Shown: positions 1-7,147 of the stretch, piece by piece | Layout of the letters: each line of letters starts with the position of its first letter | Numbering within the stretch: the first letter of the stretch is position 1 | Assembly: GCA_944372515.1 (NCBI GenBank) | Contig: CALVZM010000056.1 | Location: 1 to 39,979, forward strand | DNA: 39,979 nucleotides | Source of the DNA: an uncultured Clostridia bacterium | Lineage (GTDB): Bacteria; Bacillota; Clostridia; Christensenellales; Borkfalkiaceae | Reading direction: 5' to 3' | Program-made: the position numbers and the translations under genes | Notes under the pieces: model-generated | Seen by the model: the letters and a program-made list of their open reading frames with translations, nothing else | Database searches by the model: none | What the model was told of the DNA's origin: nothing

Positions 1-224
1 ATGACCACCTCGGCTTTGAGCGCCGCGGCGAGTTCTTCCGCCACGGCGCGAGGGGAATCGGGGGCGCTTTCCAGAACGGTGATCTTGATGAGTTCGCGCG
101 CGTCGAGCGCGTCGGACAGGGATCGGATCAGGTTGTCCCCGATGCCCTCTTTTCCGACCTGCATGACGGGCTGTAAATTCGCCGCAATCGATTTCAGATG
201 ACTTCTTTGTTTGCTCGTAAACAT
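1..224 (-). CDS. yhbY: YhbY-family (CRS1-YhbY/CRM) RNA-binding protein, 3' end outside window
   Basis: The minus strand from 224 stays open to the window edge and encodes 74 residues starting MFTSKQRSHLKSIAANL, followed by QVGKEGIGDNLI and LDARELIKITVLE. These are the hallmarks of the small YhbY/CRM-domain proteins, including the GKxG turn and the DARELIK strand. The family binds pre-50S ribosomal particles and has a role in large-subunit assembly. The usual length is about 95-100 residues, so only the C-terminal 20-25 residues are missing. AAGGAG lies 8 nt before the ATG at 224. The gene is 75 bp downstream of obg, a ribosome-assembly GTPase, and is probably co-transcribed with it. That pairing is common in Firmicutes and supports the call. 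Confidence 0.9.
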   Translation of the reverse strand, partial: MFTSKQRSHLKSIAANLQPVMQVGKEGIGDNLIRSLSDALDARELIKITVLESAPDSPRAVAEELAAALKAEVV

Positions 225-299
225 TGTTTTTCTCCTTCATTGTCCGAAACGCCCCGCGCTTCCCGCACGGAAACGAAACGCATATACCGCCGAAAAAAT

Positions 300-1556
300 T
301 TACGGTACGAAATCAAATTCCACATCGCCCACGATGACGGTATCCCCTTCCTTGCAGCCCGCACCTTCCAGCGCCTTGATGACGCCGCGCAGACGGAGCG
401 TGCGCTGAAAATATGCCATGGACGCCGGATCGTTCAGTTCCACATTGCGGCAAAGGACTTCAATGAGCCCGCCCGTAACTTCGTAAACGTGTTCTTCCAG
501 TTTTCCGACTTCAAAATGGTCCGCATCGGGACGGTCGGTATAGACAAACTCTTCGTCGGGGCGGACGGGTTCCACGGGCGGGAGCGTGTCCAGAACCTCG
601 AACACGCCGCGCAAAAGTTCCCCGAAATCCTTGTCCGAAACCGCCGAAAGGGCATAGACGGGGTATTTTTCCCCGTAAACGGCGCGAAATTTTTGTAAAT
701 TTTCCTCCGACTGCGGCAGATCGCATTTATTGCAGACGATGACCTGCGGCAAGGACGCGAGAACTTGGCTGTAAGAGGCAAGTTCGGCGTTGATCTTTTG
801 AAAATCCTCCACGGGATCCCGCCCTTCGCAGGCGGAGATGTCCACGACGTGCAGGATCATGCGCGTGCGCTCGATGTGGCGCAGAAAGTCATGCCCCAGC
901 CCCGCGCCTTCCGCCGCGCCTTCGATGAGCCCCGGAATGTCCGCCGCCACAAAGGAACGGTCATAATAGCGCACCACGCCCAGATTGGGCGAAAGCGTGG
1001 TGAAATGATAGTTGGCGATCTTGGGACGAGCCGCGGAAATGCGGGAAAGAAGGGTGCTCTTGCCCACGTTGGGAAAACCGACGATGCCCACGTCGGCGAT
1101 CATCTTCATCTCCAAAATGACATCGTGCGGGCGCACCTTCTGCCCCTTCTGGGCAAAGTGCGGCGCATGCCGCCGCGCGGTCGTGAACCGCACGTTGCCC
1201 TTGCCGCCCTGCCCGCCTTCGGCGATCTTCACCTTTTCGCCGTCCGAAAATACGTCGGCAATGATCTTTCCCGACGCAAAATCGCGGATGACGGTGCCGC
1301 AGGGCACTTTCAGCACGATGTCCGCGCCGTTTTTGCCCGTGCAGCGGTTGGTCCCCCCGCGTTCGCCGTTTTCCGCCGAAAAATGAGAGGCGAAACGGTA
1401 TTGCAGCAAGTCGGTCATGTCCTTGTCGCCGACGAAATATACGCTGCCGCCGTCCCCGCCGTCCCCGCCGTCCGGGCCGCAGGCAGGCTTGCCTTTGAAC
1501 GATTTGAAGGAATTCATGCCGTCCCCGCAGTCGCCCGCGCGGATGACGATGCGCAC
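300..1556 (-). CDS. obg: Obg/CgtA ribosome-assembly GTPase, with an in-frame TAG at its 5' end
   Basis: The protein is the Spo0B-associated GTPase Obg, which acts on the 50S subunit and in stress and sporulation control. Seen from the GTG at 1556: the glycine-rich Obg domain (residues 1-155, with GPDGGDGGDGG near 28), the G1 loop GFPNVGKST (160-168), the switch region DIPGLIEGA, NKCD as G4, and a C-terminal OCT domain ending GDTVIVGDVEFDF. Length is 418 residues. The start is odd. Upstream of the GTG the same frame reads Phe-Thr-Asp-Arg, which matches the conserved N-terminus of the family, but it is preceded directly by TAG (1569-1571). Four codons further up lies an in-frame ATG (1581-1583). 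No Shine-Dalgarno precedes the GTG. The true N-terminus is therefore uncertain: a GTG restart, or translation through UAG from 1583. The usual rplU-rpmA partners are not upstream; the gene has its own promoter. Confidence 0.93.
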   Translation of the reverse strand: MRIVIRAGDCGDGMNSFKSFKGKPACGPDGGDGGDGGSVYFVGDKDMTDLLQYRFASHFSAENGERGGTNRCTGKNGADIVLKVPCGTVIRDFASGKIIADVFSDGEKVKIAEGGQGGKGNVRFTTARRHAPHFAQKGQKVRPHDVILEMKMIADVGIVGFPNVGKSTLLSRISAARPKIANYHFTTLSPNLGVVRYYDRSFVAADIPGLIEGAAEGAGLGHDFLRHIERTRMILHVVDISACEGRDPVEDFQKINAELASYSQVLASLPQVIVCNKCDLPQSEENLQKFRAVYGEKYPVYALSAVSDKDFGELLRGVFEVLDTLPPVEPVRPDEEFVYTDRPDADHFEVGKLEEHVYEVTGGLIEVLCRNVELNDPASMAYFQRTLRLRGVIKALEGAGCKEGDTVIVGDVEFDFVP

Positions 1557-1589
1557 TCTGTCCGTAAACTAATTTTTATCCATACCCGC

Positions 1590-1618
1590 ATTATAACAGA
1601 TTTCCCCGCCGATGGCAA
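1590..1618 (-). promoter_or_regulatory. Sigma-A promoter of obg
   Basis: On the minus strand, TTGCCA (1613-1618), a 17-bp spacer and a perfect TATAAT (1590-1595). The expected start of transcription, about 7 nt downstream, falls on or next to A1583. A1583 is the first base of an in-frame ATG, so the transcript would be leaderless or nearly so. Confidence 0.8.
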
Positions 1619-1797
1619 GCAAAAAAAGACGCCGCGCCGACGCCTGCACGCGGTTGCATATGCGTCCCTGCGCATACGGGGGCTGAAAGCGGCGTTTTTT
1701 CGCCCGTATGCGGCAAAAGACATATGCCCCGCCGCACACATCGGGAAAAACCGCCGAAAATGCGCCGCCGACGGAAAAAACGGTGCCTGCGGACAGG

Positions 1798-2088
1798 TCA
1801 GATGCGCACTTTCCTGCCCGGATAAAAATCGGGCGTGCCGTTGAGCCGCAGAAAGCGTTCCTGACTGCCGCAGAGGGTGATCATATCGTCGCCCGGCTGC
1901 ACGGTATAGAGGTTTCCGGACGGGGGCAAGACGAGGAGCATGCCCGGATACAACGGGTCGGAAGCGGAGAGAAAGTTACATTTTGAAAGGGCAACCAAAG
2001 AGACGTTTGCCGCGCGGCAGATATCCGCCGCGGTGCACCCTTTCCCGACGACAACGACGTCGGTGGACAAAACTTGTAATTGCTGCAT
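1798..2088 (-). CDS. Small protein with two LysM-like segments
   Basis: A protein of about 96 residues (MQQLQVLSTDVVVVGKG...) with two LysM-like repeats. The first includes GCTAADICRAANVS and reaches YPGMLLVLPP; the second includes YTVQPGDDMITLC and FYPGRKVRI. Both have the LysM pattern of xVxxGD-like start, hydrophobic helix and PGxxLxIP-like end. LysM domains bind GlcNAc-containing glycans such as peptidoglycan. No signal peptide is visible, so surface location is not shown. The start is ambiguous. ATG at 2088 is preferred because the 14 residues upstream (from an ATG at 2130) have atypical codons, but neither start has a Shine-Dalgarno. A TATATT box (2094-2099) sits 6 nt before 2088, so this may be another leaderless start. 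The gene is divergent from the SpoVB-like gene. A member of this kind is often found as a sporulation or coat-type accessory protein; its function here is unknown. Confidence 0.75.
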   Translation of the reverse strand: MQQLQVLSTDVVVVGKGCTAADICRAANVSLVALSKCNFLSASDPLYPGMLLVLPPSGNLYTVQPGDDMITLCGSQERFLRLNGTPDFYPGRKVRI

Positions 2089-2090
2089 AC

Positions 2091-2096
2091 TATAAT
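2091..2096 (+). promoter_or_regulatory. -10 box of the SpoVB-like gene (overlaps the divergent LysM start)
   Basis: TATAAT on the plus strand, 48 bp before the ATG at 2145. No good -35 is seen at 16-18 bp. The AT-rich block 2089-2100 is nearly symmetric and may serve both divergent genes. Confidence 0.45.
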
Positions 2097-2144
2097 ATAT
2101 TGCGCGAAGGGCATAAATAAGCACGTTCATCCGTAAAATAGAGC

Positions 2145-3671
2145 ATGAGCAAGAGCACTTTCATCCGGACGGCGGCGCTGGTTACCGTCCTTTCCATCTG
2201 TGAACGCGGACTCGGTTTTTTGTACCGCATCATCCTCTCGCGCACCGTCGGTCCGGAAGGGCTGGGCATCTATCAGTTGTCCCTGTCCGTCTTTGCGGTG
2301 CTCGTTACCGCGACCTCCTCGGGCATTCCCATCACCGTTTCGCGGCTCATCTCCAAGTACCGCGCGGGAAAAAATCCCTATGCCGAGCGGCAGACGGTTA
2401 CCGCCGCGGTCTGCATCACGCTCGCCTTTGCCGTGCCCGTCTTTCTCGCCCTGTGGCTGCTCGGCGACAGTCTTGCCTTTCTCTTCTCGGACGAACGGTG
2501 CACACAGGTCTTTCTGATCCTGCTCTACGGCTTTGTCTTTACTTCCGTCTATGCCGTCGTGCGCGGCAGTTTCTGGGGAAACAAACAGTTCCTTGCCTAT
2601 TCCGTCATTGAATTTATTGAAGAATCGGTCATGATCGCCGTGGGATCGCTGCTCGTCGTGCATATGACGGACGTGCTGGACGGCGCGCGGCGGGCGGCGT
2701 TCGCCGTGGTCATTTCCTACCTGGTCTCCTTCACGATCTCCATGATCTATTTCTTCGTGAAGGGGGGCAAATTCGTCAATCCGCACGGACAATTCAAGCC
2801 CCTCCTCTCCTCCGCCATGCCCATCACCGCTATGCGCACGTCCACTTCGCTCATCAATTCGCTGATCTCCGTGCTTCTGCCCGCGCGGCTCATCTTAGGC
2901 GGCATGACGTCGGCGGAAGCCATGACGGAATATGGCGTCGTTCTGGGCATGGCTATGCCCGTTTTGTTCATGCCCTCGACCATCATCGGCTCGGTCGCGC
3001 TGGTGCTGACGCCCGAACTTTCGGACAATTTTTACCGCGGGCAGCACGAGAGGCTGAAAGGCAACATCGAAAAAGCCCTGCAAATCACCATCCTCGTCGC
3101 CTGCACGCTGATCCCCTTCTTCTTCGTCTTCGGTGCCGACGCGGGCATGCTGCTTTTCACCTCGGCGTCCAGCGGCGAGATCATACGCAACTGCTGCCTC
3201 ATGCTCCTGCCCATGTCCCTGTCGCTGATCACCACGAGCATGCTCAATTCCCTCGGCTGCGAAAAACATACCCTCGTCAACTTCCTCGTCGGGGCGGCGG
3301 TCATGCTGGCGTGCGTCTGGTTCCTGCCCCCTTACATCGGCATCTACGGTCTGTGCCTCGGACAATTCCTCGATCACACCGTTTGCAGCGCGCTCAACCT
3401 GCGCCTGCTGCATAAAAAATGCGTGCGCAAACCCGTCTTTGCCGCCTTCTTCCTCAAAGCGGCGGCGATCACCCTGCCGGAAGCGGGGCTGGGGGTCCTG
3501 CTCTATCCCCTCTTCCGCAGCGCGATGCATCCCTGGCTCGCCATTGCCGCCGCCGCAGCCGCCATGCTGCTCATGCAGGCGATCCTGTTGCGGTGCACGG
3601 GCATCTACCGTTTGTTTTTCAAAAATAAATCCGAAAAAAATCTGTTGGCAAAGGGGCTGAAATCCGTTTGA
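2145..3671 (+). CDS. SpoVB/MurJ-type polysaccharide or lipid II flippase (MOP superfamily)
   Basis: A 508-residue polytopic membrane protein. The N-terminus includes RGLGFLYRIILSRTVGPEG, which matches the start of SpoVB and YtgP/MurJ-type proteins (R-x-LGFxYRIxLSRxxGPEGLGxYQL). About 14 hydrophobic segments follow across the length, the usual topology of multidrug/oligosaccharidyl-lipid/polysaccharide (MOP) flippases. Known members move undecaprenyl-linked glycans such as lipid II across the membrane; SpoVB does so for spore cortex synthesis. The sequence alone cannot separate SpoVB from a vegetative MurJ paralogue. The Shine-Dalgarno is weak (TAGAG before ATG). The last codons overlap the -35 box of the pgi promoter, so there is no room for a terminator between the genes. 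Confidence 0.88.
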   Translation: MSKSTFIRTAALVTVLSICERGLGFLYRIILSRTVGPEGLGIYQLSLSVFAVLVTATSSGIPITVSRLISKYRAGKNPYAERQTVTAAVCITLAFAVPVFLALWLLGDSLAFLFSDERCTQVFLILLYGFVFTSVYAVVRGSFWGNKQFLAYSVIEFIEESVMIAVGSLLVVHMTDVLDGARRAAFAVVISYLVSFTISMIYFFVKGGKFVNPHGQFKPLLSSAMPITAMRTSTSLINSLISVLLPARLILGGMTSAEAMTEYGVVLGMAMPVLFMPSTIIGSVALVLTPELSDNFYRGQHERLKGNIEKALQITILVACTLIPFFFVFGADAGMLLFTSASSGEIIRNCCLMLLPMSLSLITTSMLNSLGCEKHTLVNFLVGAAVMLACVWFLPPYIGIYGLCLGQFLDHTVCSALNLRLLHKKCVRKPVFAAFFLKAAAITLPEAGLGVLLYPLFRSAMHPWLAIAAAAAAMLLMQAILLRCTGIYRLFFKNKSEKNLLAKGLKSV

Positions 3672-3696
3672 CATCGGCGTCCGTTTGGGGTACAAT
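3668..3696 (+). promoter_or_regulatory. Strong sigma-A promoter of pgi
   Basis: TTGACA (3668-3673), a 17-bp spacer and TACAAT (3691-3696). The TGA inside TTGACA is the stop codon of the upstream flippase gene. The predicted leader is about 40 nt and carries GGAGG 7 nt before the ATG of pgi. Confidence 0.88.
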
Positions 3697-3742
3697 AATA
3701 AGCGGAAAAAACAGAAAGTTTTTATGATTCCGGAGGTTTCAA

Positions 3743-5167
3743 ATGAAGAATAAGGCTTACTGCGAAAGCATGCGTTTGACCGTCGATTACACCAATATGA
3801 TGTCCTCGGCGCTGGGAGACAAAGGCTTCACCGATAAGGCGCTCGCCGGTTATGCCGCGCAGGCAAGACAGGCATGGCAATTCGTCGCCGACAACCGCGG
3901 CAAAGACGAATTGTATATGGGCTGGACGGAACTGCCCTACAACCAAAAGGAAATCGTTGCCGACATCAAAGCCACGGCAAAGAAGATCCGCAAAGAATTC
4001 AAATATTTCGTCGTGCTCGGCATCGGCGGCAGCGCGCTCGGTCCCATCATGGCGTTCACCGCCCTTTCCCACCTGCATTACAACGATCTGCCCGATAAGG
4101 TGCGCAAAGGTCCCAAATTCTTCGTGGAGGACAACGTCGACCCCGTGCGCATGCACGATCTTCTGGACGTCATCGACCCGAAAAAGACCTGCTTCAACGT
4201 CGTTTCCAAATCGGGCGCGACCAGCGAAACGATGGCGCAATACCTCGTCATCAGCGACCTGCTCGAAAAGGCGGGCGTGGACCTCAAAAACAACCTCATC
4301 TTTACGACGGACGCCAAAAAAGGCAATCTGGTCAAGATATCCGAATCGCTCGGCGGCGTGAAAAGTTATGTCCTGCCCGACGGCGTGGGCGGAAGGTTTT
4401 CCGAACTCTGCCCCGTGGGACTTCTCCCCGCGGCGGTACTCGGCATCGATATTTCCCTTCTTTTGGACGGCGCGGCGTACATGGATAAACTGTGCAAACA
4501 GAAGAATATGTACAAAAATCCCGCCCTCCTTTCGGCGGTGTTGCAGTTCGCCGCCATGCAGCAGGGCAAGAACATCGGCGTCATGATGCCCTATTCGGAT
4601 AACCTGAAATATCTCGCGGATTGGTATGCGCAACTCTGGGCGGAATCGCTCGGCAAGAACAAGACGCTCGACGGCAAGGCGTGCAACGTGGGACAGACGC
4701 CCGTCAAGGCGCTCGGCGTAACCGATCAGCATTCCCAGGTGCAACTCTACGCCGAAGGACCTTATGACAAGGTCATCACTTTCCTCTCCCTCGGAAAATA
4801 TAAATACGAAATGCCCATCCCGCACGGCTGCCGGGACATCCCCGACGTCGGATTTCTGGGCGGACACACGATGGAAGAACTCATTCAGGCGGAGAACAAA
4901 GCCACGGCGTTCGCGCTCATGCAGGCGGGCAGAATGAATTACACCGTTACCCTGCCCTGCCTCAACGCCTTCACCCTCGGGGAACTGCTCTTCTATTTTG
5001 AACTGCAAACGGCTTATGCGGGCGCCATGCTGAACATCGACACCTTCAACCAGCCCGGCGTGGAAAACGGCAAGAAAGCCACGTTCGCCCTGCTCGGCAA
5101 GAGCGGCTACGAAGCCAAGAAAGCCGAGATCGAATCGGCGGACGCGCTGCAAAAATATACCGTCTGA
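3743..5167 (+). CDS. pgi: Glucose-6-phosphate isomerase
   Basis: A 474-residue cytoplasmic enzyme interconverting glucose 6-phosphate and fructose 6-phosphate in glycolysis and gluconeogenesis. Both PGI signatures are visible: DGVGGRFSELCPVG near residue 210, and the C-terminal block that includes DTFNQPGVENGK. The sugar-phosphate loop GIGGSALGP and the SKSGATSETM motif are also present. Length is in the range of the shorter bacterial PGIs (about 440-480). GGAGG lies 6 nt before the ATG. The gene appears monocistronic, with its own strong promoter and a perfect terminator 22 bp after the stop. Confidence 0.97.
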   Translation: MKNKAYCESMRLTVDYTNMMSSALGDKGFTDKALAGYAAQARQAWQFVADNRGKDELYMGWTELPYNQKEIVADIKATAKKIRKEFKYFVVLGIGGSALGPIMAFTALSHLHYNDLPDKVRKGPKFFVEDNVDPVRMHDLLDVIDPKKTCFNVVSKSGATSETMAQYLVISDLLEKAGVDLKNNLIFTTDAKKGNLVKISESLGGVKSYVLPDGVGGRFSELCPVGLLPAAVLGIDISLLLDGAAYMDKLCKQKNMYKNPALLSAVLQFAAMQQGKNIGVMMPYSDNLKYLADWYAQLWAESLGKNKTLDGKACNVGQTPVKALGVTDQHSQVQLYAEGPYDKVITFLSLGKYKYEMPIPHGCRDIPDVGFLGGHTMEELIQAENKATAFALMQAGRMNYTVTLPCLNAFTLGELLFYFELQTAYAGAMLNIDTFNQPGVENGKKATFALLGKSGYEAKKAEIESADALQKYTV

Positions 5168-5189
5168 AAAAAATATCTGTTCGTAACAT

Positions 5190-5224
5190 CCGCCCGCGGC
5201 TTTTTTGCCGCGGGCGGTCTTTTT
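5190..5224 (+). terminator. Rho-independent terminator of pgi
   Basis: Perfect 11-bp stem CCGCCCGCGGC / GCCGCGGGCGG with a TTTTTT loop, followed by TCTTTTT. Confidence 0.93.
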
Positions 5225-5226
5225 GT

Positions 5227-5247
5227 GCGGGGCATGCCCGCATAAAA
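5227..5247. repeat. 21-bp near-palindromic intergenic repeat, copy 1
   Basis: The core GGGGCATGCCCGC with flanking bases and a 3' TAAAA is identical over 21 bp to 36601-36621. It lies just after the pgi terminator. A related sequence lies after uvrA. Its role is unknown; it lacks the 3' T-run of a terminator in this orientation. Confidence 0.6.
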
Positions 5248-5370
5248 CGGGAAAAAGCAACGACGGCAATCCCCCTTTTGAGCGGCAATTTTTTCCGAAA
5301 AAAGAAGGTATAAAAAACAAAACAGCGGGCAATACTGTCAGTGCAACAGGCAATCCGCCCGCATTTTACA

Positions 5371-5376
5371 TATAAT
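5371..5376 (+). promoter_or_regulatory. -10 box of the mazF-like gene
   Basis: TATAAT 42 bp upstream of the mazF ATG, in an AT-rich patch. No convincing -35 at 17 bp. Confidence 0.45.
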
Positions 5377-5418
5377 AAAGCAAGGGCGTATTGCAAAAGA
5401 AGCGAGGCGGAAAAAACC

Positions 5419-5772
5419 ATGAACATCAAACGAGGAGAACTCTATTACGCCGATCTGTCGCCCGTAGTCGGCAGCGAACAGGGCGGCGTGCGCCCCGTGC
5501 TGGTCGTACAGAACAACGTGGGCAACCGCTATTCCCCCACGGTCATCGCGGCGGCGGTTACCAGCAAACAGAACAAGGCAAAACTGCCCACGCACATCGA
5601 ACTGCCTTCCTCCTTCGGACTGGCGAAAGACAGCGTTATCTTGCTGGAACAGATCCGCACCCTGGACAAAAAGCGGCTCAAAGAGCGCATCGGCGAACTG
5701 TCCGACGATACCATGAGTTTGGTCAACAAAGCCATTCTCATCTCGCTCGGATTCATCGATACCCGACAATAA
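5419..5772 (+). CDS. MazF/PemK-family (NdoA-like) mRNA interferase
   Basis: A 117-residue protein from ATG 5419 ([16 protein letters not shown]). It has the family sequence [38 protein letters not shown], then LPTHIEL, the [11 protein letters not shown] strand and the RIGEL/LV-KAI-ISLG tail of Bacillus NdoA/EndoA. Known members are sequence-specific ribosome-independent endoribonucleases (UACAU for the Bacillus enzyme). The catalytic Arg (in RPVLV) and the Thr of AAAVTSK are present. GAGGCGG about 8-11 nt upstream supports this ATG; an upstream GTG at 5341 lacks support. There is no antitoxin ORF of about 90 codons between the pgi terminator and this gene, so it is an orphan toxin or its partner lies elsewhere. 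The stop codon overlaps the start of the terminator stem. Confidence 0.92.
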   Translation: MNIKRGELYYADLSPVVGSEQGGVRPVLVVQNNVGNRYSPTVIAAAVTSKQNKAKLPTHIELPSSFGLAKDSVILLEQIRTLDKKRLKERIGELSDDTMSLVNKAILISLGFIDTRQ

Positions 5773-5807
5773 AAAAATCCCGTTCGGATTGGGAACGGGA
5801 TTTTTTT
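5771..5807. terminator. Bidirectional terminator between mazF and the alcohol dehydrogenase
   Basis: AAAAAAATCCCGTTC / GAACGGGATTTTTTT with a 7-nt loop: a 15-bp inverted repeat with U-tracts in both directions. It can terminate mazF (plus) and the convergent adh (minus). Confidence 0.93.
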
Positions 5808-5841
5808 CTGCGGAAAATCACGGGGAATCGTCCCCGCGCGA

Positions 5842-6897
5842 TCAATCGACGAGCACCAGCGGTTTGATGAGATCGCGGGGCTTGTCCTTCATCAGCATGA
5901 GGGCAGGTTCGACGTTTTCCAGCCCGCGGAAGGTGTGCGTGATGAGTTTTTCGGGATGGATCCTGCCCGCAGTTACCAGACGCGCCAATTTTTCCGAACG
6001 GACGCGCCCGCCGGGCATCAGACCGCCGTTGATCTGTTTGTGTCCCATGCCGCAACCCCACTGCGCACGGGGGATCTTGACGTAATCCCCTTCCCCGAGG
6101 TAATTGACGTTGCCGATCTTGCCGCCCGCTTTGAGCATGCGGATCGCCTGATCGAAGGTGTCGTTGTCGCCGCCCGCGACGATAATCTTGTCGACGGGAC
6201 CGTGATTGAGGTCGAGGATCTGTTCCACGATGTCCCCTTCGCGGTAATTGACGATCTTCGTCGCGCCGAATTCGAGGGCGAGGTCGGCGCAATTTTTACG
6301 GGAACCGACCGCATAGATGTTTGCCGCACCGCGGATGGCGGCGGCGGCAACGGACATCAGTCCGACGGGTCCGATGCCGATGACGGCAACGTTATCGCCG
6401 TATTCGATCTCCGCAAGTTCGGCGCCGTGGAAGCCCGTGGGCACCATGTCGCTGAGCATGCACGCCGCCCCGAGGTCCATGCCGTCGGGCAGATGCGCGA
6501 GATTGCCGTCGGCGTCGTTCACATGGAAATATTCCCCGAACACGCCGTCCTTGAAGTTGGAAAATTTCCAGCCCGCCAGCATGCCGCCGCTGTGCATGGC
6601 ATAGCCTTCCTGCGCGGCAAAGGAACTCCAATCGGGCGTGATGGCGGAAACCAGCACCTTATCGCCCGGCTTGAAGTCCTTGACGAGCGAGCCGACTTCG
6701 ACGACTTCCCCCACCGCTTCGTGTCCCAGGATCATGTTGTGCCGATCGCCGATGGCACCTGCCCAGACGGTGTGCACGTCCGACGTGCAGGGCGCGAGCG
6801 CAAGCGGCTTGCAGATGGCGTCGAGCGGCCCGCAGGCGGGCATGTCCTTTTCGACCCAACCGGTCGAACCGATTTTAAGCATTGCAAATCCTTTCAT
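5842..6897 (-). CDS. NADP(H)-dependent zinc secondary-alcohol (isopropanol) dehydrogenase, TbADH type
   Basis: A 351-residue medium-chain dehydrogenase closely resembling the Thermoanaerobacter brockii and Clostridium beijerinckii secondary-alcohol dehydrogenases throughout: MKGFAML, APCTSD-HTV, GERHNMILGHEAVGEVVEVG-like, HSGGMLAGWKFSN and the C-terminal FRGLENVEPALMLMKDKP. From MKGF, the active-site zinc ligands Cys37, His59 and Asp150 are all present. GIGPVGLM is the Rossmann loop. Ser-Arg after AVG and a Tyr about 18 residues later match the NADP-phosphate binders of that family. The family reduces ketones and aldehydes such as acetone, or oxidises secondary alcohols. ATG 6897 is chosen because it gives the MKGF start and a 7-nt gap to AAGGAG; ATG 6900 is the alternative. 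The gene faces the mazF terminator and is followed by no partner. Confidence 0.93.
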   Translation of the reverse strand: MKGFAMLKIGSTGWVEKDMPACGPLDAICKPLALAPCTSDVHTVWAGAIGDRHNMILGHEAVGEVVEVGSLVKDFKPGDKVLVSAITPDWSSFAAQEGYAMHSGGMLAGWKFSNFKDGVFGEYFHVNDADGNLAHLPDGMDLGAACMLSDMVPTGFHGAELAEIEYGDNVAVIGIGPVGLMSVAAAAIRGAANIYAVGSRKNCADLALEFGATKIVNYREGDIVEQILDLNHGPVDKIIVAGGDNDTFDQAIRMLKAGGKIGNVNYLGEGDYVKIPRAQWGCGMGHKQINGGLMPGGRVRSEKLARLVTAGRIHPEKLITHTFRGLENVEPALMLMKDKPRDLIKPLVLVD

Positions 6898-6981
6898 CAT
6901 TTTACTCCTTAAAAATAAATTTTTTTTCGATATTTTCTGCTTCTTTCTCGGGATATCCTCTCAAAAAATCCCTCTTGATTT

Positions 6982-7020
6982 TATCGGTCCGACGCGGACA
7001 CGGTAGATCCCGAACCGATA
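6982..7020. repeat. Inverted repeat upstream of the secondary-alcohol dehydrogenase
   Basis: TATCGGT (6982-6988) and ACCGATA (7014-7020) form a perfect 7-bp inverted repeat with a 25-bp spacer, about 85-120 bp upstream of the adh start. The half-sites are about three helical turns apart, so it could be a pair of binding sites or an RNA stem. No firm promoter was recognised in 6901-7100. Confidence 0.45.
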
Positions 7021-7102
7021 TTATTATCTTATTCCCGGCTTGTTTTTATTCCCGCCGCCGCGTCCGCCGCAAAAAAAGGACGAAAGCCGTTTGAAAGCAT
7101 GC

Positions 7103-7136
7103 AAAAGCCGACAAAAGGATCCCTTTGCCGGCTTTT
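7103..7136 (-). terminator. Terminator of the iron alcohol dehydrogenase
   Basis: AAAAGCCG and CGGCTTTT close an inner CAAA-GG/CC-TTTG helix. On the minus strand the hairpin ends in TTTT, 12 nt after the stop codon. Confidence 0.75.
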
Positions 7137-7147
7137 ACATATTCTCG

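Noticed and set aside
1621-1797. Terminator for the LysM gene
   Set aside because: A seven-T run (1621-1627, minus strand) follows GC-rich sequence, but I could not draw a convincing stem; only a GACGC/GCGTC pairing with a long loop exists.
3722-5353. A 543-codon minus-strand open frame opposite pgi
   Set aside because: pgi has both signatures, promoter and terminator; the reverse frame has no recognisable domain or ribosome binding site.
5230-5418. A MazE/NdoAI antitoxin upstream of mazF
   Set aside because: No ORF of suitable length or composition with a ribosome binding site on the plus strand.
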